Position numbers and translations under genes: made by a program. A stretch of 64,000 nucleotides of DNA from an uncultured Victivallales bacterium (GTDB taxonomy: Bacteria; Verrucomicrobiota; Lentisphaeria; Victivallales; UBA1829). How positions within the stretch are numbered: the first letter of the stretch is position 1; the number at the start of each line of letters is the position of its first letter. Below the pieces are notes generated by a model. The model ran no database searches and had not been told where the DNA came from. It worked only from the letters and a program-made list of their open reading frames with translations. Where the stretch lies: assembly GCA_944390735.1 (NCBI GenBank), contig CALXRL010000059.1:1-64000 (forward strand), read 5' to 3'. This document shows positions 15,678 to 25,056 of this stretch, in pieces.

Positions 15678-17645
15678 ATGAAAACGTTGTTTACAATTGA
15701 GGAGCGGGGGATCCGGCTGGAGTTTGCCGGGCTGTTTGTCGAATTTGAAAAACTGCTTCTTCTGGAGCTTTATCACAGACCGGAGAAGAAACAGGTTGTG
15801 AAGACCGGTTTGCACCCCTTTCTGAAATACCGGACCGATTCCTCGGCGGCACTGGATCTGTACGATGCGGAGCACGGGATTCTGATTCCCCTGAAGCTCT
15901 TCTGCGAGGGAAGACGTCTCCGGATCGTTCTCGACGCGGGGGCGATTGTGGAGACCGGCGGAAATACCTGGCGGCTGATGCGGATCGGCGTGGCGGCGGA
16001 TCTGCTGGTGTTTTCCGCGACGGAGAAGGGGGAGTATCTTCTGCCGAATTACAGCGGAATGCTGACGGGGTTCGACAAGCAGGAGAAAATTTTCAACGAC
16101 GACCGCATCTACATGCAGCAGAGCGAATGGGAGAAGTTCGGACTCATCAATGCGTTCGGTGCTCTGTTCGGGAAGGGGGCCGTGCTCGGCATTGTGCATT
16201 CGGGGGATTTCCGGGCGTGGATCCGGACGGAAATGAATTTCCAGCCCGGACGGCATCGGCAGTTCGCCGTGTTCGGCATTCGTTCCCGGCCTTCCGATTT
16301 TCTGGAGCAGGAGGAGAAGATCCTTTTCTTCGAGGCGCTCCCCGGGACGCAGGATTTCACCGGGATGGCGTTTGCATTCCGGGAGTATCTGCGGAAGGAC
16401 CGCGGACTTTCAACTCTGCGCGAACGGATGAGAAACAATCCCGTTCTGGAGTATGCGGTGAAGGCGATGCGCCTGAAAATTTTCATGGGGCAGAAGACTC
16501 CGTTTGTCGCGGACGGGAAATCTCCCTATGCGAACTGCACCACGTTTGCCGAGGCGGAGGAGATTATTGATGCCCTGATTCAGGCGGGAATCCGCAAGGC
16601 GATCATTACGCTGGTCGGCTGGAATCTGGGCGGACATGACGGAGCGTACCCGACGCATTTCCCGGTCAACGAGGTCGCGGGCGGAGAAGCCGGACTGCGC
16701 CGGCTGATCCGGAAGGCGCTTGACAACGGATATCAGATCGTGCCGCACGACGGCGTCTGCGCGCTGTACATGGGATCGCCCGATTTCGACCGAAGTTATG
16801 CCTCGCGCGATGAATTCGGCGAGACCCAGACCGGCGGCATGTGGGCTGGCGGATTGCTGTATCTTGCCTGTCCGCAGGTGTTTCTGAATCGTTATGGAGG
16901 AGAGTTCCTCCGCATCAGGGAGCTCGGGTTTTCCGGCTGCTACTATGTGGACGGACTTGCAAACGGACTTTTCCGCTGCTCCGATCCGGAGCATCCGGCG
17001 AACGAGAAGGAGTTTGCGCGCGGGGAACTGCGCATGATCGAATTTCCCCGGATGCTGTACGGCGCATCATCGACGGAGAGTCCGGCGGTCTATTCGCTGG
17101 AGTTCATCGACGAGGCCGCGCATCTGCAGGGGGAGAACACCTGGCGGTGTTTTCAGGATCGTCTTCCGGAGTCTCTGCGCAAGCTGGAGGGGCGGATCAT
17201 TCCGTTCTACAATCTGGCGGTTCACGGCTTGATTACCTATCAGACGGAGTGGGGGCACGGACTGCGGAAGTTCGGTCTGATTCCCGGGATTCTCCAGCAG
17301 TTCGCGGTGGGGGCGCGTCCGGCCATCGAGGTCTCCATGCGCGGACTCTGCAACGGCGACTACTACAAGGATTCCATTCGTGACATCCGGGAGACCTATC
17401 AGCTGAATTTTGACCTTGTTCCGGAAATTCACGAGGCGCTGATCGAAACGTACGCGCTTCTCGGAGAAAAAGCGGTCCGGGTCACCTATGACAACGGAGT
17501 TGAAATCACGGTCAACTGGGGCTCGGTTCCCTGTCCGGAGGCGGAACCCCTCAGCTTGAAAATCGTTCGAGAAGGAACGGAACTTTTTTATCGAAAATAT
17601 AACGCATCGGAAAGGAGAGACGTCATTCATGAAACAGAACCATGA
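15678..17645 (+). CDS. Large putative glycoside-hydrolase-like protein (family not assigned)
   Basis: 655 aa, no signal peptide. An N-terminal beta-rich part (about 1-230; [19 protein letters not shown]) precedes a probable TIM barrel: [20 protein letters not shown] (about 310-330), the turn [36 protein letters not shown], then [13 protein letters not shown] and [15 protein letters not shown] short C-terminal beta domain follows ([17 protein letters not shown]). The layout recalls uncharacterised GH-like proteins such as DUF5696, a guess from pattern only. Its 3' end overlaps the pseudopilin gene by 17 nt, showing co-expression. It lies in the GH71-containing locus and would act in the cytoplasm unless exported by an unusual route. 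Confidence 0.7.
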   Translation: MKTLFTIEERGIRLEFAGLFVEFEKLLLLELYHRPEKKQVVKTGLHPFLKYRTDSSAALDLYDAEHGILIPLKLFCEGRRLRIVLDAGAIVETGGNTWRLMRIGVAADLLVFSATEKGEYLLPNYSGMLTGFDKQEKIFNDDRIYMQQSEWEKFGLINAFGALFGKGAVLGIVHSGDFRAWIRTEMNFQPGRHRQFAVFGIRSRPSDFLEQEEKILFFEALPGTQDFTGMAFAFREYLRKDRGLSTLRERMRNNPVLEYAVKAMRLKIFMGQKTPFVADGKSPYANCTTFAEAEEIIDALIQAGIRKAIITLVGWNLGGHDGAYPTHFPVNEVAGGEAGLRRLIRKALDNGYQIVPHDGVCALYMGSPDFDRSYASRDEFGETQTGGMWAGGLLYLACPQVFLNRYGGEFLRIRELGFSGCYYVDGLANGLFRCSDPEHPANEKEFARGELRMIEFPRMLYGASSTESPAVYSLEFIDEAAHLQGENTWRCFQDRLPESLRKLEGRIIPFYNLAVHGLITYQTEWGHGLRKFGLIPGILQQFAVGARPAIEVSMRGLCNGDYYKDSIRDIRETYQLNFDLVPEIHEALIETYALLGEKAVRVTYDNGVEITVNWGSVPCPEAEPLSLKIVREGTELFYRKYNASERRDVIHETEP

Positions 17646-18339
17646 AAGGGGAAGGAACTTTACACTGATAGAGCTCCTTGTTGTGATTGCAATCATTGCC
17701 ATTCTTGCCGGAATTCTGCTGCCTGCTCTGAACAACGCACGCATGAAGGCGAGAGAGGCGGACTGTGTCAGCCAGAAAAAACAGCTCTCCCAGGTCGCGA
17801 TGCTGTATTCATCGGATAACGACGACTATGTCTGCGGGGCGCAGCTGGAGGGGCTGGGGGCTATGCAGACTGCGTTTCTGCGTTTGAAATATGTGAAAAC
17901 GCAGAATGAACTGGATCGGCTCTCCCTGTGCAGTGCGAAGGAACGGAAACTCGGGTCCTATACGGTGAACGGAAACAAGGGACCGACCACCGGAATGAAT
18001 TATCGTTTTTCGAAAGAATACGGAAGTGAAGTCGCCTATAAATTGAATCAGCTGACGGCTCCCTCCCTGCGTCCGCAGGTCTCCTGCACGCGCGGCGGAT
18101 GTCAGTGGGGGGGATCGGATGGAACATACGGTTTCAGTCCGACATCTCCGACGACGGAATCCAACGAATTCGGATTCTGGCACGGAACGGACGTCGCAGA
18201 AACGGGAAGTGGAGGAACCACTGTGGTCGTGGGAACAGGAAAAGCCATCATCGCTTATCTGGACGGACACACCGGGAATGTCACACGGGGACAGTTCCCG
18301 ACTCTTCCTCTGCAGTTCTTCAATCCGAAAACAAGATGA
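17629..18339 (+). CDS. H-X9-DG-type pseudopilin
   Basis: 236 aa. Prepilin-type N-terminus [19 protein letters not shown] with Asn at -1 and Glu at +5, then [17 protein letters not shown]. The C-terminal half has a [13 protein letters not shown] segment like the DG part of the H-X9-DG motif, but the paired His is not at the usual distance. It overlaps the previous gene by 17 nt and precedes a LamG protein and two GH71-like proteins. It is the shortest of the four pseudopilins here. Confidence 0.9.
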   Translation: MKQNHERGRNFTLIELLVVIAIIAILAGILLPALNNARMKAREADCVSQKKQLSQVAMLYSSDNDDYVCGAQLEGLGAMQTAFLRLKYVKTQNELDRLSLCSAKERKLGSYTVNGNKGPTTGMNYRFSKEYGSEVAYKLNQLTAPSLRPQVSCTRGGCQWGGSDGTYGFSPTSPTTESNEFGFWHGTDVAETGSGGTTVVVGTGKAIIAYLDGHTGNVTRGQFPTLPLQFFNPKTR

Positions 18340-18381
18340 TGGATGTCTTTCAGACAATTTAATAAGAAAACAGGAGGCAGA

Positions 18382-19137
18382 ATGAAAATCATTTTCACCG
18401 CAATGCTTCTCACCGGCTGTCTGGTGCTGTCGACGGCCCGGGCGGAGATGCTCTATCAGTTCAAGTTCGAGGGCGCCGATGATGCCGCGCGCCTGAAAAG
18501 CACCGGAACGCAGAAGGTCGCTGCGGAATTGAAAAAAATGGACGGTCAGAGTGTGAAATTTCATCCGGATACTCCCGGAGGAAGCGGCAACTCCGCCGAG
18601 TTCACGTTCCGTCCGGGGGGAAAACGGGGAGCCATGCTTCTGGTGCCCGGGAGCAGAGAGAAGGTCCGCTTTTCGAAGGCGGGAGAGAAACTTTCCCTGT
18701 CGCTCTGGATCCGGCGCGCCAATGAGAAGGAAGGCGGGATTCTGGGCAATTTCAGCGGCAACGGCAAGACCGGATGGCTTCTTTCCGTTCTGGAGAACGG
18801 CTCCATCCGCTTCCGTTCCACCGCCTATGGTCATCGCAATTCCGTTCTGACGGCGCCGAAGAATCAGTGGACTCATGTCGCAGTTGTCTATGAGCCGGGC
18901 AATCCGAACGGACTGAAGATCTATCTCAACGGAACGGAGAGCAAACTTCTTTCGACCTCCTTCATCGGTTCGAAATTTCCCGAGCCGGGGATGGATGATC
19001 TCCGGATCGGCGCGGGAAGTCCGGGGCAGTATCAGCCGGTCTGTTCCGCCCTCTGGGATGTCCGTCTCTACAACGAGGCGCTGACTCCGGAAGCCGTGAC
19101 GAAGCTGTATCAGGAAGGCAGAGGAAAGGGGAAATAA
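18382..19137 (+). CDS. Secreted LamG (concanavalin A-like) domain protein
   Basis: 251 aa. The ATG at 18382 is chosen because AGGAGG lies just upstream and a clear signal peptide begins there (MKIIFTAMLLTGCLVLSTARA). The mature part is a single LamG/pentraxin-like jelly roll with the usual signatures: LSLSLWIRRANEKEGGIL, QWTHVAVVYEPGNPNGLKIY and ALWDVRLYNEALTPEAV near the end. Such domains bind glycans. It probably acts as a surface or periplasmic glycan-binding partner of the adjacent GH71-like proteins, which follow after 3 nt. Confidence 0.88.
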   Translation: MKIIFTAMLLTGCLVLSTARAEMLYQFKFEGADDAARLKSTGTQKVAAELKKMDGQSVKFHPDTPGGSGNSAEFTFRPGGKRGAMLLVPGSREKVRFSKAGEKLSLSLWIRRANEKEGGILGNFSGNGKTGWLLSVLENGSIRFRSTAYGHRNSVLTAPKNQWTHVAVVYEPGNPNGLKIYLNGTESKLLSTSFIGSKFPEPGMDDLRIGAGSPGQYQPVCSALWDVRLYNEALTPEAVTKLYQEGRGKGK

Positions 19138-19140
19138 ATC

Positions 19141-21369
19141 ATGAGAGTTCGAATGCTTGGTCTGTCGCTGTTTTCCGCCGCCGTTCTCACGCTTTCCGCC
19201 GCGGAGGAGAAACAGATTTTTGCTCATTACATGGCGTGCTGGCCGGCTGGAACCGGTGCGATTCACCATTCGCTCGGCGAGGCGCACAAGATTCGTCACA
19301 CCGGCCGGAATCTGGTGGATGCCGTCGGTGGAAGAATTGTCAATTTCCCGCTGATTCCGCAGAACCGGCGTCTGACGGCGGAGGAGAGCGCCGAACTGGA
19401 GATCCGACGCGCCATCCGGGGCGGGATCGACGGGTTCGCCATTGACGCCTGGGCCGGCGGAGACGGGGCCAAACAGACGCTCGACCGGCTCTTCGCCGCC
19501 GCGGAAAAAATGAAGGTTCCGTTCTACCTCACGATCTGCATGGATCCCTCCTGCCACCCGCGCAATCCGAAGGAACCGGGAAATCAGATTGACGAGTACA
19601 TCAAATCCATCAAACTTCTTCTGGAAAAGCACGGCGGAAGTCCGAATCTGGCGCGCCGGAACGGCAAGCCCCTGATCTTCGGATACGCCTCCGCCGGAAT
19701 CTTCAATACCGCGGAGATGAAAAAGATGCCTGAAGGTCCTGAAAAATGGAAGAAGATTTGCGATTCCTACACGAAAATTGAACAGGCGGTCGGACAGAAA
19801 CTCTATTTTCATTACGACTTCGACAATGACAGAAAGAGTCCCGAAAAGGCCGCATGGCTCGGTGCGAACTATGACGCGGTCGGCGGTTTTCTCGGCGCCG
19901 GCGGAAACTGGCGCTTCAATGACCAGCTCATTTCCGCAATCCGAAAGGGCGGCGCGGAATGGTCCATGCCGATGTGGTTCCAGTACAACAACAAAGCCGG
20001 AAGTCTGCTCGCGGGAAAGGGAAGTGACATTCTTCGGAAAAACTGGGAGCAGGCCCGGAAAAGCGGTTCGACTCTGATTCAGTTCGTCACCTGGAACGAT
20101 TACGGCGAGGAGACGTCGCTTGCGCCCGGCTATGAAACCAATTATACGATTCTCAGTCTCAATGCCTATCTCATCGACTGGTGGAAGCAGGGACGCGAAC
20201 CGAAGGTCGAAAAGGATGTGATTCATGTGATCTTCCGCAAGAACATGCCCGGAGCCGCGACCTATCCGTTCCGCGAACGCCGAACCGTGGAGGGCTGCGT
20301 GGAAATCGTCACGATTCTGAAAGCTCCCGGCACGGTCGATGTGGAGAACTATGGATCCTACAAGGCTCCCGCGGGACTCTTTGTCAAACAGTTCCCGATG
20401 AAGCCCGGGAAAATTTCCGCGAAGGTCAAGCGCGGATTGTTCGGCGGCACCGCCGTCAGCGTGACCACGCATGAGGAGATTACCGATCGTCCCTTCCGCG
20501 AAAACAACACCCTGGCCTGCTTCTCCAGCAACTTCGACGAGGAGTGGAAGGCGGACTTCCCCAATGACAAGCCCCTCTATTACAGCGAGTACGGCGATCT
20601 CGACGGCGACGGCCTTCCCAACTGGTTTGAAATGTACTGGTTCGGCAAATTCCCGTTCCTGGAGACCGCCACGGCCGCCGATCCCGCCGCGGATCCCGAT
20701 CAGGATGGAAAATCCAACCTGCAGGAGTGGAAGGAGCAGACGAATCCGCTGATGAAACAGCCCGTCTATTCCGCCGGATATGTCTGGAACATGGATGAGA
20801 TCCACAAATCGGGCCTCAGCTGGAATCCGGATCTTGACACCACGGGGCGCCCGGTCTGGTACTATCTGTACAAGCACGGCGAGGTCGGCGGGATCGTGCT
20901 CGACGGCAGGTATGAGCGCGATCCCTTCAGCGGCCCCAAGGTGTTTTACGCCGGACTGATGGCCCATCTTTCGCCGCATCATGCGCCTCCCTACCGCTAC
21001 ATTCACGGATGGATTGCGCGGGAGAAGAGCAAAGACGGCTCCGTTCTTCTGAAGATCGTTCCGCGCAAGCAGGCCATGCAGATTCTCGGCTGGAAGAGTC
21101 CCGTCGACGGGAATGTCGCACTGGCCGCGCAGGGCGAGTTCACCTCCGGTCCCGTCGATTCCACCTTCACCGTCATGAAAGACAGGAGCACCCTGTATGA
21201 AAAGAAGATCGGGAAAAAAGACCGGAAGGAGAGCTTCAATCTCCGGTTCGACTCCATCCCCGTCCGGAAAGGGCAGTGGCTCTATTTCATAGGCAACTGC
21301 CGCGAAAACGGCGCTGAAGTGAAGTTCCGGACTCTGAACATCAAACTCAACAAACTGGAGCAGAAATGA
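19141..21369 (+). CDS. Secreted GH71-like glycoside hydrolase with Ca-binding-like loops
   Basis: 742 aa with a signal peptide (MRVRMLGLSLFSAAVLTLSA). The mature protein starts with IFAHYMACW and has VTWNDYGE at 316-323, both typical of GH71 (alpha-1,3-glucanase family). The barrel is interrupted by long stretches (IDGFAIDAWAGGDGAKQ; KVPFYLTICMDPSCH). Around 480-520 two acidic loops (DLDGDGLPNW and DPDQDGKSNL) resemble thrombospondin type-3 or EF-hand Ca sites. The C-terminal part is beta-rich. The start is preceded by AAGGGGA, and the gene ends with a 4-nt overlap (ATGA) with a paralogous GH71-like gene. Action on alpha-1,3-glucan is inferred from the family only. Confidence 0.85.
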   Translation: MRVRMLGLSLFSAAVLTLSAAEEKQIFAHYMACWPAGTGAIHHSLGEAHKIRHTGRNLVDAVGGRIVNFPLIPQNRRLTAEESAELEIRRAIRGGIDGFAIDAWAGGDGAKQTLDRLFAAAEKMKVPFYLTICMDPSCHPRNPKEPGNQIDEYIKSIKLLLEKHGGSPNLARRNGKPLIFGYASAGIFNTAEMKKMPEGPEKWKKICDSYTKIEQAVGQKLYFHYDFDNDRKSPEKAAWLGANYDAVGGFLGAGGNWRFNDQLISAIRKGGAEWSMPMWFQYNNKAGSLLAGKGSDILRKNWEQARKSGSTLIQFVTWNDYGEETSLAPGYETNYTILSLNAYLIDWWKQGREPKVEKDVIHVIFRKNMPGAATYPFRERRTVEGCVEIVTILKAPGTVDVENYGSYKAPAGLFVKQFPMKPGKISAKVKRGLFGGTAVSVTTHEEITDRPFRENNTLACFSSNFDEEWKADFPNDKPLYYSEYGDLDGDGLPNWFEMYWFGKFPFLETATAADPAADPDQDGKSNLQEWKEQTNPLMKQPVYSAGYVWNMDEIHKSGLSWNPDLDTTGRPVWYYLYKHGEVGGIVLDGRYERDPFSGPKVFYAGLMAHLSPHHAPPYRYIHGWIAREKSKDGSVLLKIVPRKQAMQILGWKSPVDGNVALAAQGEFTSGPVDSTFTVMKDRSTLYEKKIGKKDRKESFNLRFDSIPVRKGQWLYFIGNCRENGAEVKFRTLNIKLNKLEQK

Positions 21370-24047
21370 ACCCTCTGACCACCACCTTCGCCGTGACGCT
21401 TTCCGCGGCGGCGCTTTCGCTCTGTGCGGAACCCAAAACGGTTTTCGCACACTATATGACCTGTTTCGGCAATTCTCTCGGCGGCTACGAGCGCGAGATC
21501 AAACTGGCCCAGCAGTACGGCATCGACGGATTCGCTCTCAACTGCGGCGAATGGCAGACGACAACGAAGGACGGCTCCCTTTCCGACACCCGCTATGTCA
21601 GCAACGCCGACCGCCTCTTTGAAGCGGCGAAACGGCTCGGCACCGGATTCAAAATCTTCATGTCTCCGGACGGCAACCGCAATGCCTGGATCCGGCAGAA
21701 CTTCAAAAACATGGCCAAGCGCTATTACAGACATCCGAATCAGTTTGTCTACAACGGAAAGCCTCTGCTGTCCGGCTGGGGCGGAAACATTGATGTCTAT
21801 GCGGAATTCATTCCCCAGCTGAAAAAGGAGGGCTTTGAGTTCACTCTCGTTCCTGCGATGAACGTGAAACGTCATGCCATGCTTGCCAGTTCCGATCTGA
21901 TTCTCCGGCATCTCTATCCCGCGAGAACGGTGCTGGACGGAATCTTTTCGTTCGTCTGCGACGGCACGACCCGTGAACTGATTCAGTCGAATGCGGAACG
22001 CACGTTCGCCTCGCAGCAGGCGGGGAAGATCCATATGGCAGGAGCGTGTCCCGCGTACAACAGTTCCAATGTCCGCGACTATCGCGGCGCATACGGATAT
22101 GCGATGATGTGGCAGGGCATTGTCAACGACAATCCCGAACTGGTGGAACTTGTCACCTGGAACGACTATCAGGAGGATTCGAATCTCATGCCGAACCGCT
22201 GGGGCTGGGACAAGGTGGCCAGTTCCAAGGTCATGTTCGACCATGACGAAAGCTATCTGGATGTGACCGCCTATTACGCCGGCGCCTACAAGCACGGCGT
22301 CTATCCCGAGATCCGGCAGGACAAGGCATATCTTGCATACCGCCACCGTTCCCGCAACGCGCAGAAATCGTACAATCCCGTCACGAAACAGTGGATGGAT
22401 GCGCGCATGCCTCCGAGCCGTCCCCTCGAACAGATTCACGATGATCTTCAGGATGCCGTCTATGTGACCGCGTTCCTGACCGACGACGCCGAGATCGCGC
22501 TTCGTCAGGGCGACCGCGTCTTCCGGGGGCGTCTGACCAAAGGCATCTCCCATTTCGAAGCTCCGATGGTGCCGGGAACAACACCGGAAGTCACGATTTC
22601 CCGCAATGGAAAAACGGTCCTCGACTTCGCCGGACGCAAACAGATCATCGCCGCGGAGACGGAAGAGAACAGTTCCTACGGGGGACCGCATCATCACGGA
22701 CGCACCTGGATCTCCGGCGCGGCTGCCGGCCCCGTGGAGAAGAGGTTCGACGCCGCATCCGCAACAGCCTCCGGGACGGAACGGCACGGCAATGCTCTGA
22801 CCTTTCAGCCCGGCGGATCCGCCGTCTGGAAACTGGAAAATTTCACCCCAGGCTCCTTTGCGGTCCGTGTCACCTATTCCAATGCCGGTCCGGAAGAGGC
22901 GCGTCTGACGCTTTACGCGGGGCAGAAAAACGCCGCGGACAAAGGCGGTCCCGCTCAGGCGTATTACTTCCCGCTCTATCTGCCGCCGACCGGCGGAGAA
23001 CTCAGAACCACCTCGTTCCTCTGGACGCTCAATGACACCGTTTGTTCCCTGACGGTGAAAAAGGATGTCGCCGTCAGCAAAAGCGAGAAAAAACTCGGAC
23101 GCGATTTCGAGGATTTCGGTCATGCCTCCCTGGTCGGAATCGAGCTGGTGCGCAATCATGTTTTCTCCTCCTCCCCGGCGAAGCGGACGCTTCCGGAACT
23201 GGTCCGTCTTCCCGGAGGCGAATTCCAGATGGGCGGTGCCGCCGAATCTCCGGCGGACAAGCGCTCCTGGTTCGAAACGCTCTTTTCCTCCGCGAAACCA
23301 GAAACCCCGCCCTCCGAACCGGATGAGTTTCCCGCGCGCCGCGTGAAACTCTCTCCGTTCGCCATCGGAAAATACGAAGTGACCAACCGCGAATTTGAAG
23401 AGTTCATGCCCGAGCACCGGGAGTATCGCAGCGCCTTCTCCTGGCGCGACAAGGAACCTGTCATCTACGTCTCGTGGATGGATGCCGCACGCTACTGCAA
23501 CTACCTTTCGCGCAGACACGGACTGAAGGCCGCCTATGACGAGCAGAACTGGAAGATCGACCGCTCCGCCGACGGGTTCCGTCTTCCGACCGAGGCGGAA
23601 TGGGAATATGCCGCCTCCGGACGCGGAGAAAACCGTCTCTATCCATGGGGCGGCGAACAACCGGAACCGAAGCACGGGAACATCTCCTTTGATTCGCTGA
23701 GCCAGTCGCCGGTTCTCCGTTCGCAGCCGGGGGGCGGCGTCACGGTGGTCGGCTCCTTCCCCGCCGGGGCCTCCCGCGACGGGATCATGGATCTTGCCGG
23801 AAACGTCGCCGAATGGTGCAGCGATCTGTATCATCCGGACTATCCGGCGGAAACCGTGAATCCTCTGGACGAGCGCCCGTCTCCCTATCGTTCCATTCGC
23901 GGCGGTTCCTGGGGGTATTACGCCAGAAGCCAGAGAACCGGGGACAGGGAATTCAATTCCCCCGCCTATCCCGGCTACATCTATCTCGGATTCCGGGTCG
24001 TTCTTCCGGAGGCCGGATTGAAAAAACTGGATCAGAAGAAAAACTGA
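21366..24047 (+). CDS. Fusion of GH71-like hydrolase with a SUMF1/FGE-type domain lacking the catalytic Cys pair
   Basis: 893 aa with an N-terminal signal peptide. Residues about 25-340 form a GH71-like barrel (VFAHYMTCFG; VTWNDYQED with W265), 340-600 are beta-rich, and 612-885 are a formylglycine-generating-enzyme/SUMF1-like domain: LVRLPGGEFQMGG, FAIGKYEVTNREFEEFM, GFRLPTEAEWEYAASGRGE, GNVAEWCSDLYH, IRGGSWGYYARSQRTG, GFRVV. In true FGE the motif RGGSxxC....C carries two catalytic Cys; here those positions are Tyr851 and Gln856, so it should not activate sulfatases and is more likely a binding module. It starts inside the stop of the preceding GH71 gene and is followed by a terminator. Confidence 0.88.
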   Translation: MNPLTTTFAVTLSAAALSLCAEPKTVFAHYMTCFGNSLGGYEREIKLAQQYGIDGFALNCGEWQTTTKDGSLSDTRYVSNADRLFEAAKRLGTGFKIFMSPDGNRNAWIRQNFKNMAKRYYRHPNQFVYNGKPLLSGWGGNIDVYAEFIPQLKKEGFEFTLVPAMNVKRHAMLASSDLILRHLYPARTVLDGIFSFVCDGTTRELIQSNAERTFASQQAGKIHMAGACPAYNSSNVRDYRGAYGYAMMWQGIVNDNPELVELVTWNDYQEDSNLMPNRWGWDKVASSKVMFDHDESYLDVTAYYAGAYKHGVYPEIRQDKAYLAYRHRSRNAQKSYNPVTKQWMDARMPPSRPLEQIHDDLQDAVYVTAFLTDDAEIALRQGDRVFRGRLTKGISHFEAPMVPGTTPEVTISRNGKTVLDFAGRKQIIAAETEENSSYGGPHHHGRTWISGAAAGPVEKRFDAASATASGTERHGNALTFQPGGSAVWKLENFTPGSFAVRVTYSNAGPEEARLTLYAGQKNAADKGGPAQAYYFPLYLPPTGGELRTTSFLWTLNDTVCSLTVKKDVAVSKSEKKLGRDFEDFGHASLVGIELVRNHVFSSSPAKRTLPELVRLPGGEFQMGGAAESPADKRSWFETLFSSAKPETPPSEPDEFPARRVKLSPFAIGKYEVTNREFEEFMPEHREYRSAFSWRDKEPVIYVSWMDAARYCNYLSRRHGLKAAYDEQNWKIDRSADGFRLPTEAEWEYAASGRGENRLYPWGGEQPEPKHGNISFDSLSQSPVLRSQPGGGVTVVGSFPAGASRDGIMDLAGNVAEWCSDLYHPDYPAETVNPLDERPSPYRSIRGGSWGYYARSQRTGDREFNSPAYPGYIYLGFRVVLPEAGLKKLDQKKN

Positions 24048-24076
24048 GTCCGGTTTCCCCGGAACGGTTTCGCGGG

Positions 24077-24104
24077 CCCGGCGGAATTTTCCGCCGGGTC
24101 TTTT
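24077..24104 (+). terminator. Rho-independent terminator of the GH71 locus
   Basis: CCCGGCGGA (24077-24085) and TCCGCCGGG (24090-24098) form a 9-bp stem with a 4-nt loop, followed by TCTTTT. It lies 30 nt after the GH71-SUMF1 stop. Confidence 0.85.
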
Positions 24105-24182
24105 CGTTCTCCCCTTCCGGATTCCGAACCGGAAAACGGCCGGTTCCGGCAAACCGTGGGAAAAACGTTCTGCTTCGAAGAG

Positions 24183-24256
24183 AAAAAAAAGAACCTCCTG
24201 TTTCCGGATGCCGGAGTCCGGTTTCCCTGCCGGACTCCGCATGAAATAAGGAGGTT
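24183..24256 (-). terminator. Nested hairpin terminator after the FKBP gene
   Basis: Read on the minus strand, an 8-bp outer stem (AACCTCCT with AGGAGGTT) encloses a 13-bp inner stem with one bulge (24242-24230 with 24221-24208). It is followed by a run of eight T. It begins 26 nt after the FKBP stop codon. Confidence 0.85.
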
Positions 24257-24281
24257 GTTCGAAGTGAAATTGAGGTGGCGT

Positions 24282-24911
24282 TTATTTCTGAATGTCGAGG
24301 AGCTCGACTTCAAAAATCAGCATCTGATCCGGTCCGATCAGCTGTCCCGCGCCGCGTTTTCCGTAGGCGAGTGCGGCGGGAATGAAGAGCTTGTATTTGC
24401 TGCCGACCTGCATGATCTGAAGGGCTTCCGTCCAGCCGGGGATGACGCCGTTGACAGGGAAGGTGGCCGGTTCGCCGCGCTTGACGGAACTGTCGAAGAC
24501 GGTTCCATCGGGCAGGGTTCCGGTGTAATGAACCGTGACCACGCTGTTTGCGGTCGGTCTGGCTCCGGTTCCCGCCTGAAGCACTTTGTACTGGAGTCCG
24601 GAAGCGGTTGTCACAACCTCTTTATCCTCCTTGTTCTTCGCGAGGAATTCCTGTTCCTGTTTCCGATTGTCCTCTCCCGCGGCGGCCGCCTGTTTTTCCG
24701 CGGCGGCACGGAGCTCCTGCTGGAATTTCCGCATGAGATCCATGAATTCCTTCTGTTCGATCTGCGGTTTTTCCCCGAGGAAAACCGCTTTGATGCCTTC
24801 CAGTGCCGCTTCCAGATGGATGGGAACGGGAAGTTTTTTGAAAGAGGCGCCGATGTCCATTCCGAGACAGTAGCTTGTTTTTTCGCTGTCGTTCTGAAGA
24901 GAGATGCTCAT
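24282..24911 (-). CDS. fklB: FKBP-type peptidyl-prolyl cis-trans isomerase (FklB/Mip-like)
   Basis: 209 aa without a signal peptide. The N-terminal dimerisation region (about 1-95) starts with KTSYCLGMDIGASF and has a long Ala/Glu/Lys helix. The C-terminal FKBP domain (about 100-208) shows VTVHYTGTLPDGTVFDSSVK, VNGVIPGWTEALQIM and LAYGKRGAG. Length and architecture match E. coli FklB (about 206 aa), a cytoplasmic prolyl isomerase, rather than the exported FkpA. The gene has its own strong terminator; it lies downstream of the solute-binding-protein gene on the same strand after 145 nt. RBS AAGGAA is present. Confidence 0.92.
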   Translation of the reverse strand: MSISLQNDSEKTSYCLGMDIGASFKKLPVPIHLEAALEGIKAVFLGEKPQIEQKEFMDLMRKFQQELRAAAEKQAAAAGEDNRKQEQEFLAKNKEDKEVVTTASGLQYKVLQAGTGARPTANSVVTVHYTGTLPDGTVFDSSVKRGEPATFPVNGVIPGWTEALQIMQVGSKYKLFIPAALAYGKRGAGQLIGPDQMLIFEVELLDIQK

Positions 24912-25056
24912 ACTGTTTCCTTTTCTTGAAATGTGAATTCCTTACAATACCCGGAATGACGGCGGAATCAAGTCATGGAGAGCGTTTTTTCTCTTTTTCC
25001 TGTCGTAAGCCCCCGGATCGGAGAAGAGAGATTCGGCGAATCCGGGGAGGCGGCGC

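Noticed and set aside
17809..21450. A 1213-codon open frame on the minus strand
   Set aside because: Opposes the pseudopilin, LamG and GH71 genes, which all have clear domains and RBS; the frame has none.
21366..24047. A functional formylglycine-generating enzyme and hence a sulfatase system
   Set aside because: Both catalytic cysteine positions are replaced and no sulfatase gene is present in the window.
21282..24242. A 986-codon open frame on the minus strand
   Set aside because: Antisense to the GH71-SUMF1 gene, whose motifs are unmistakable; the frame also runs through the terminator hairpins.
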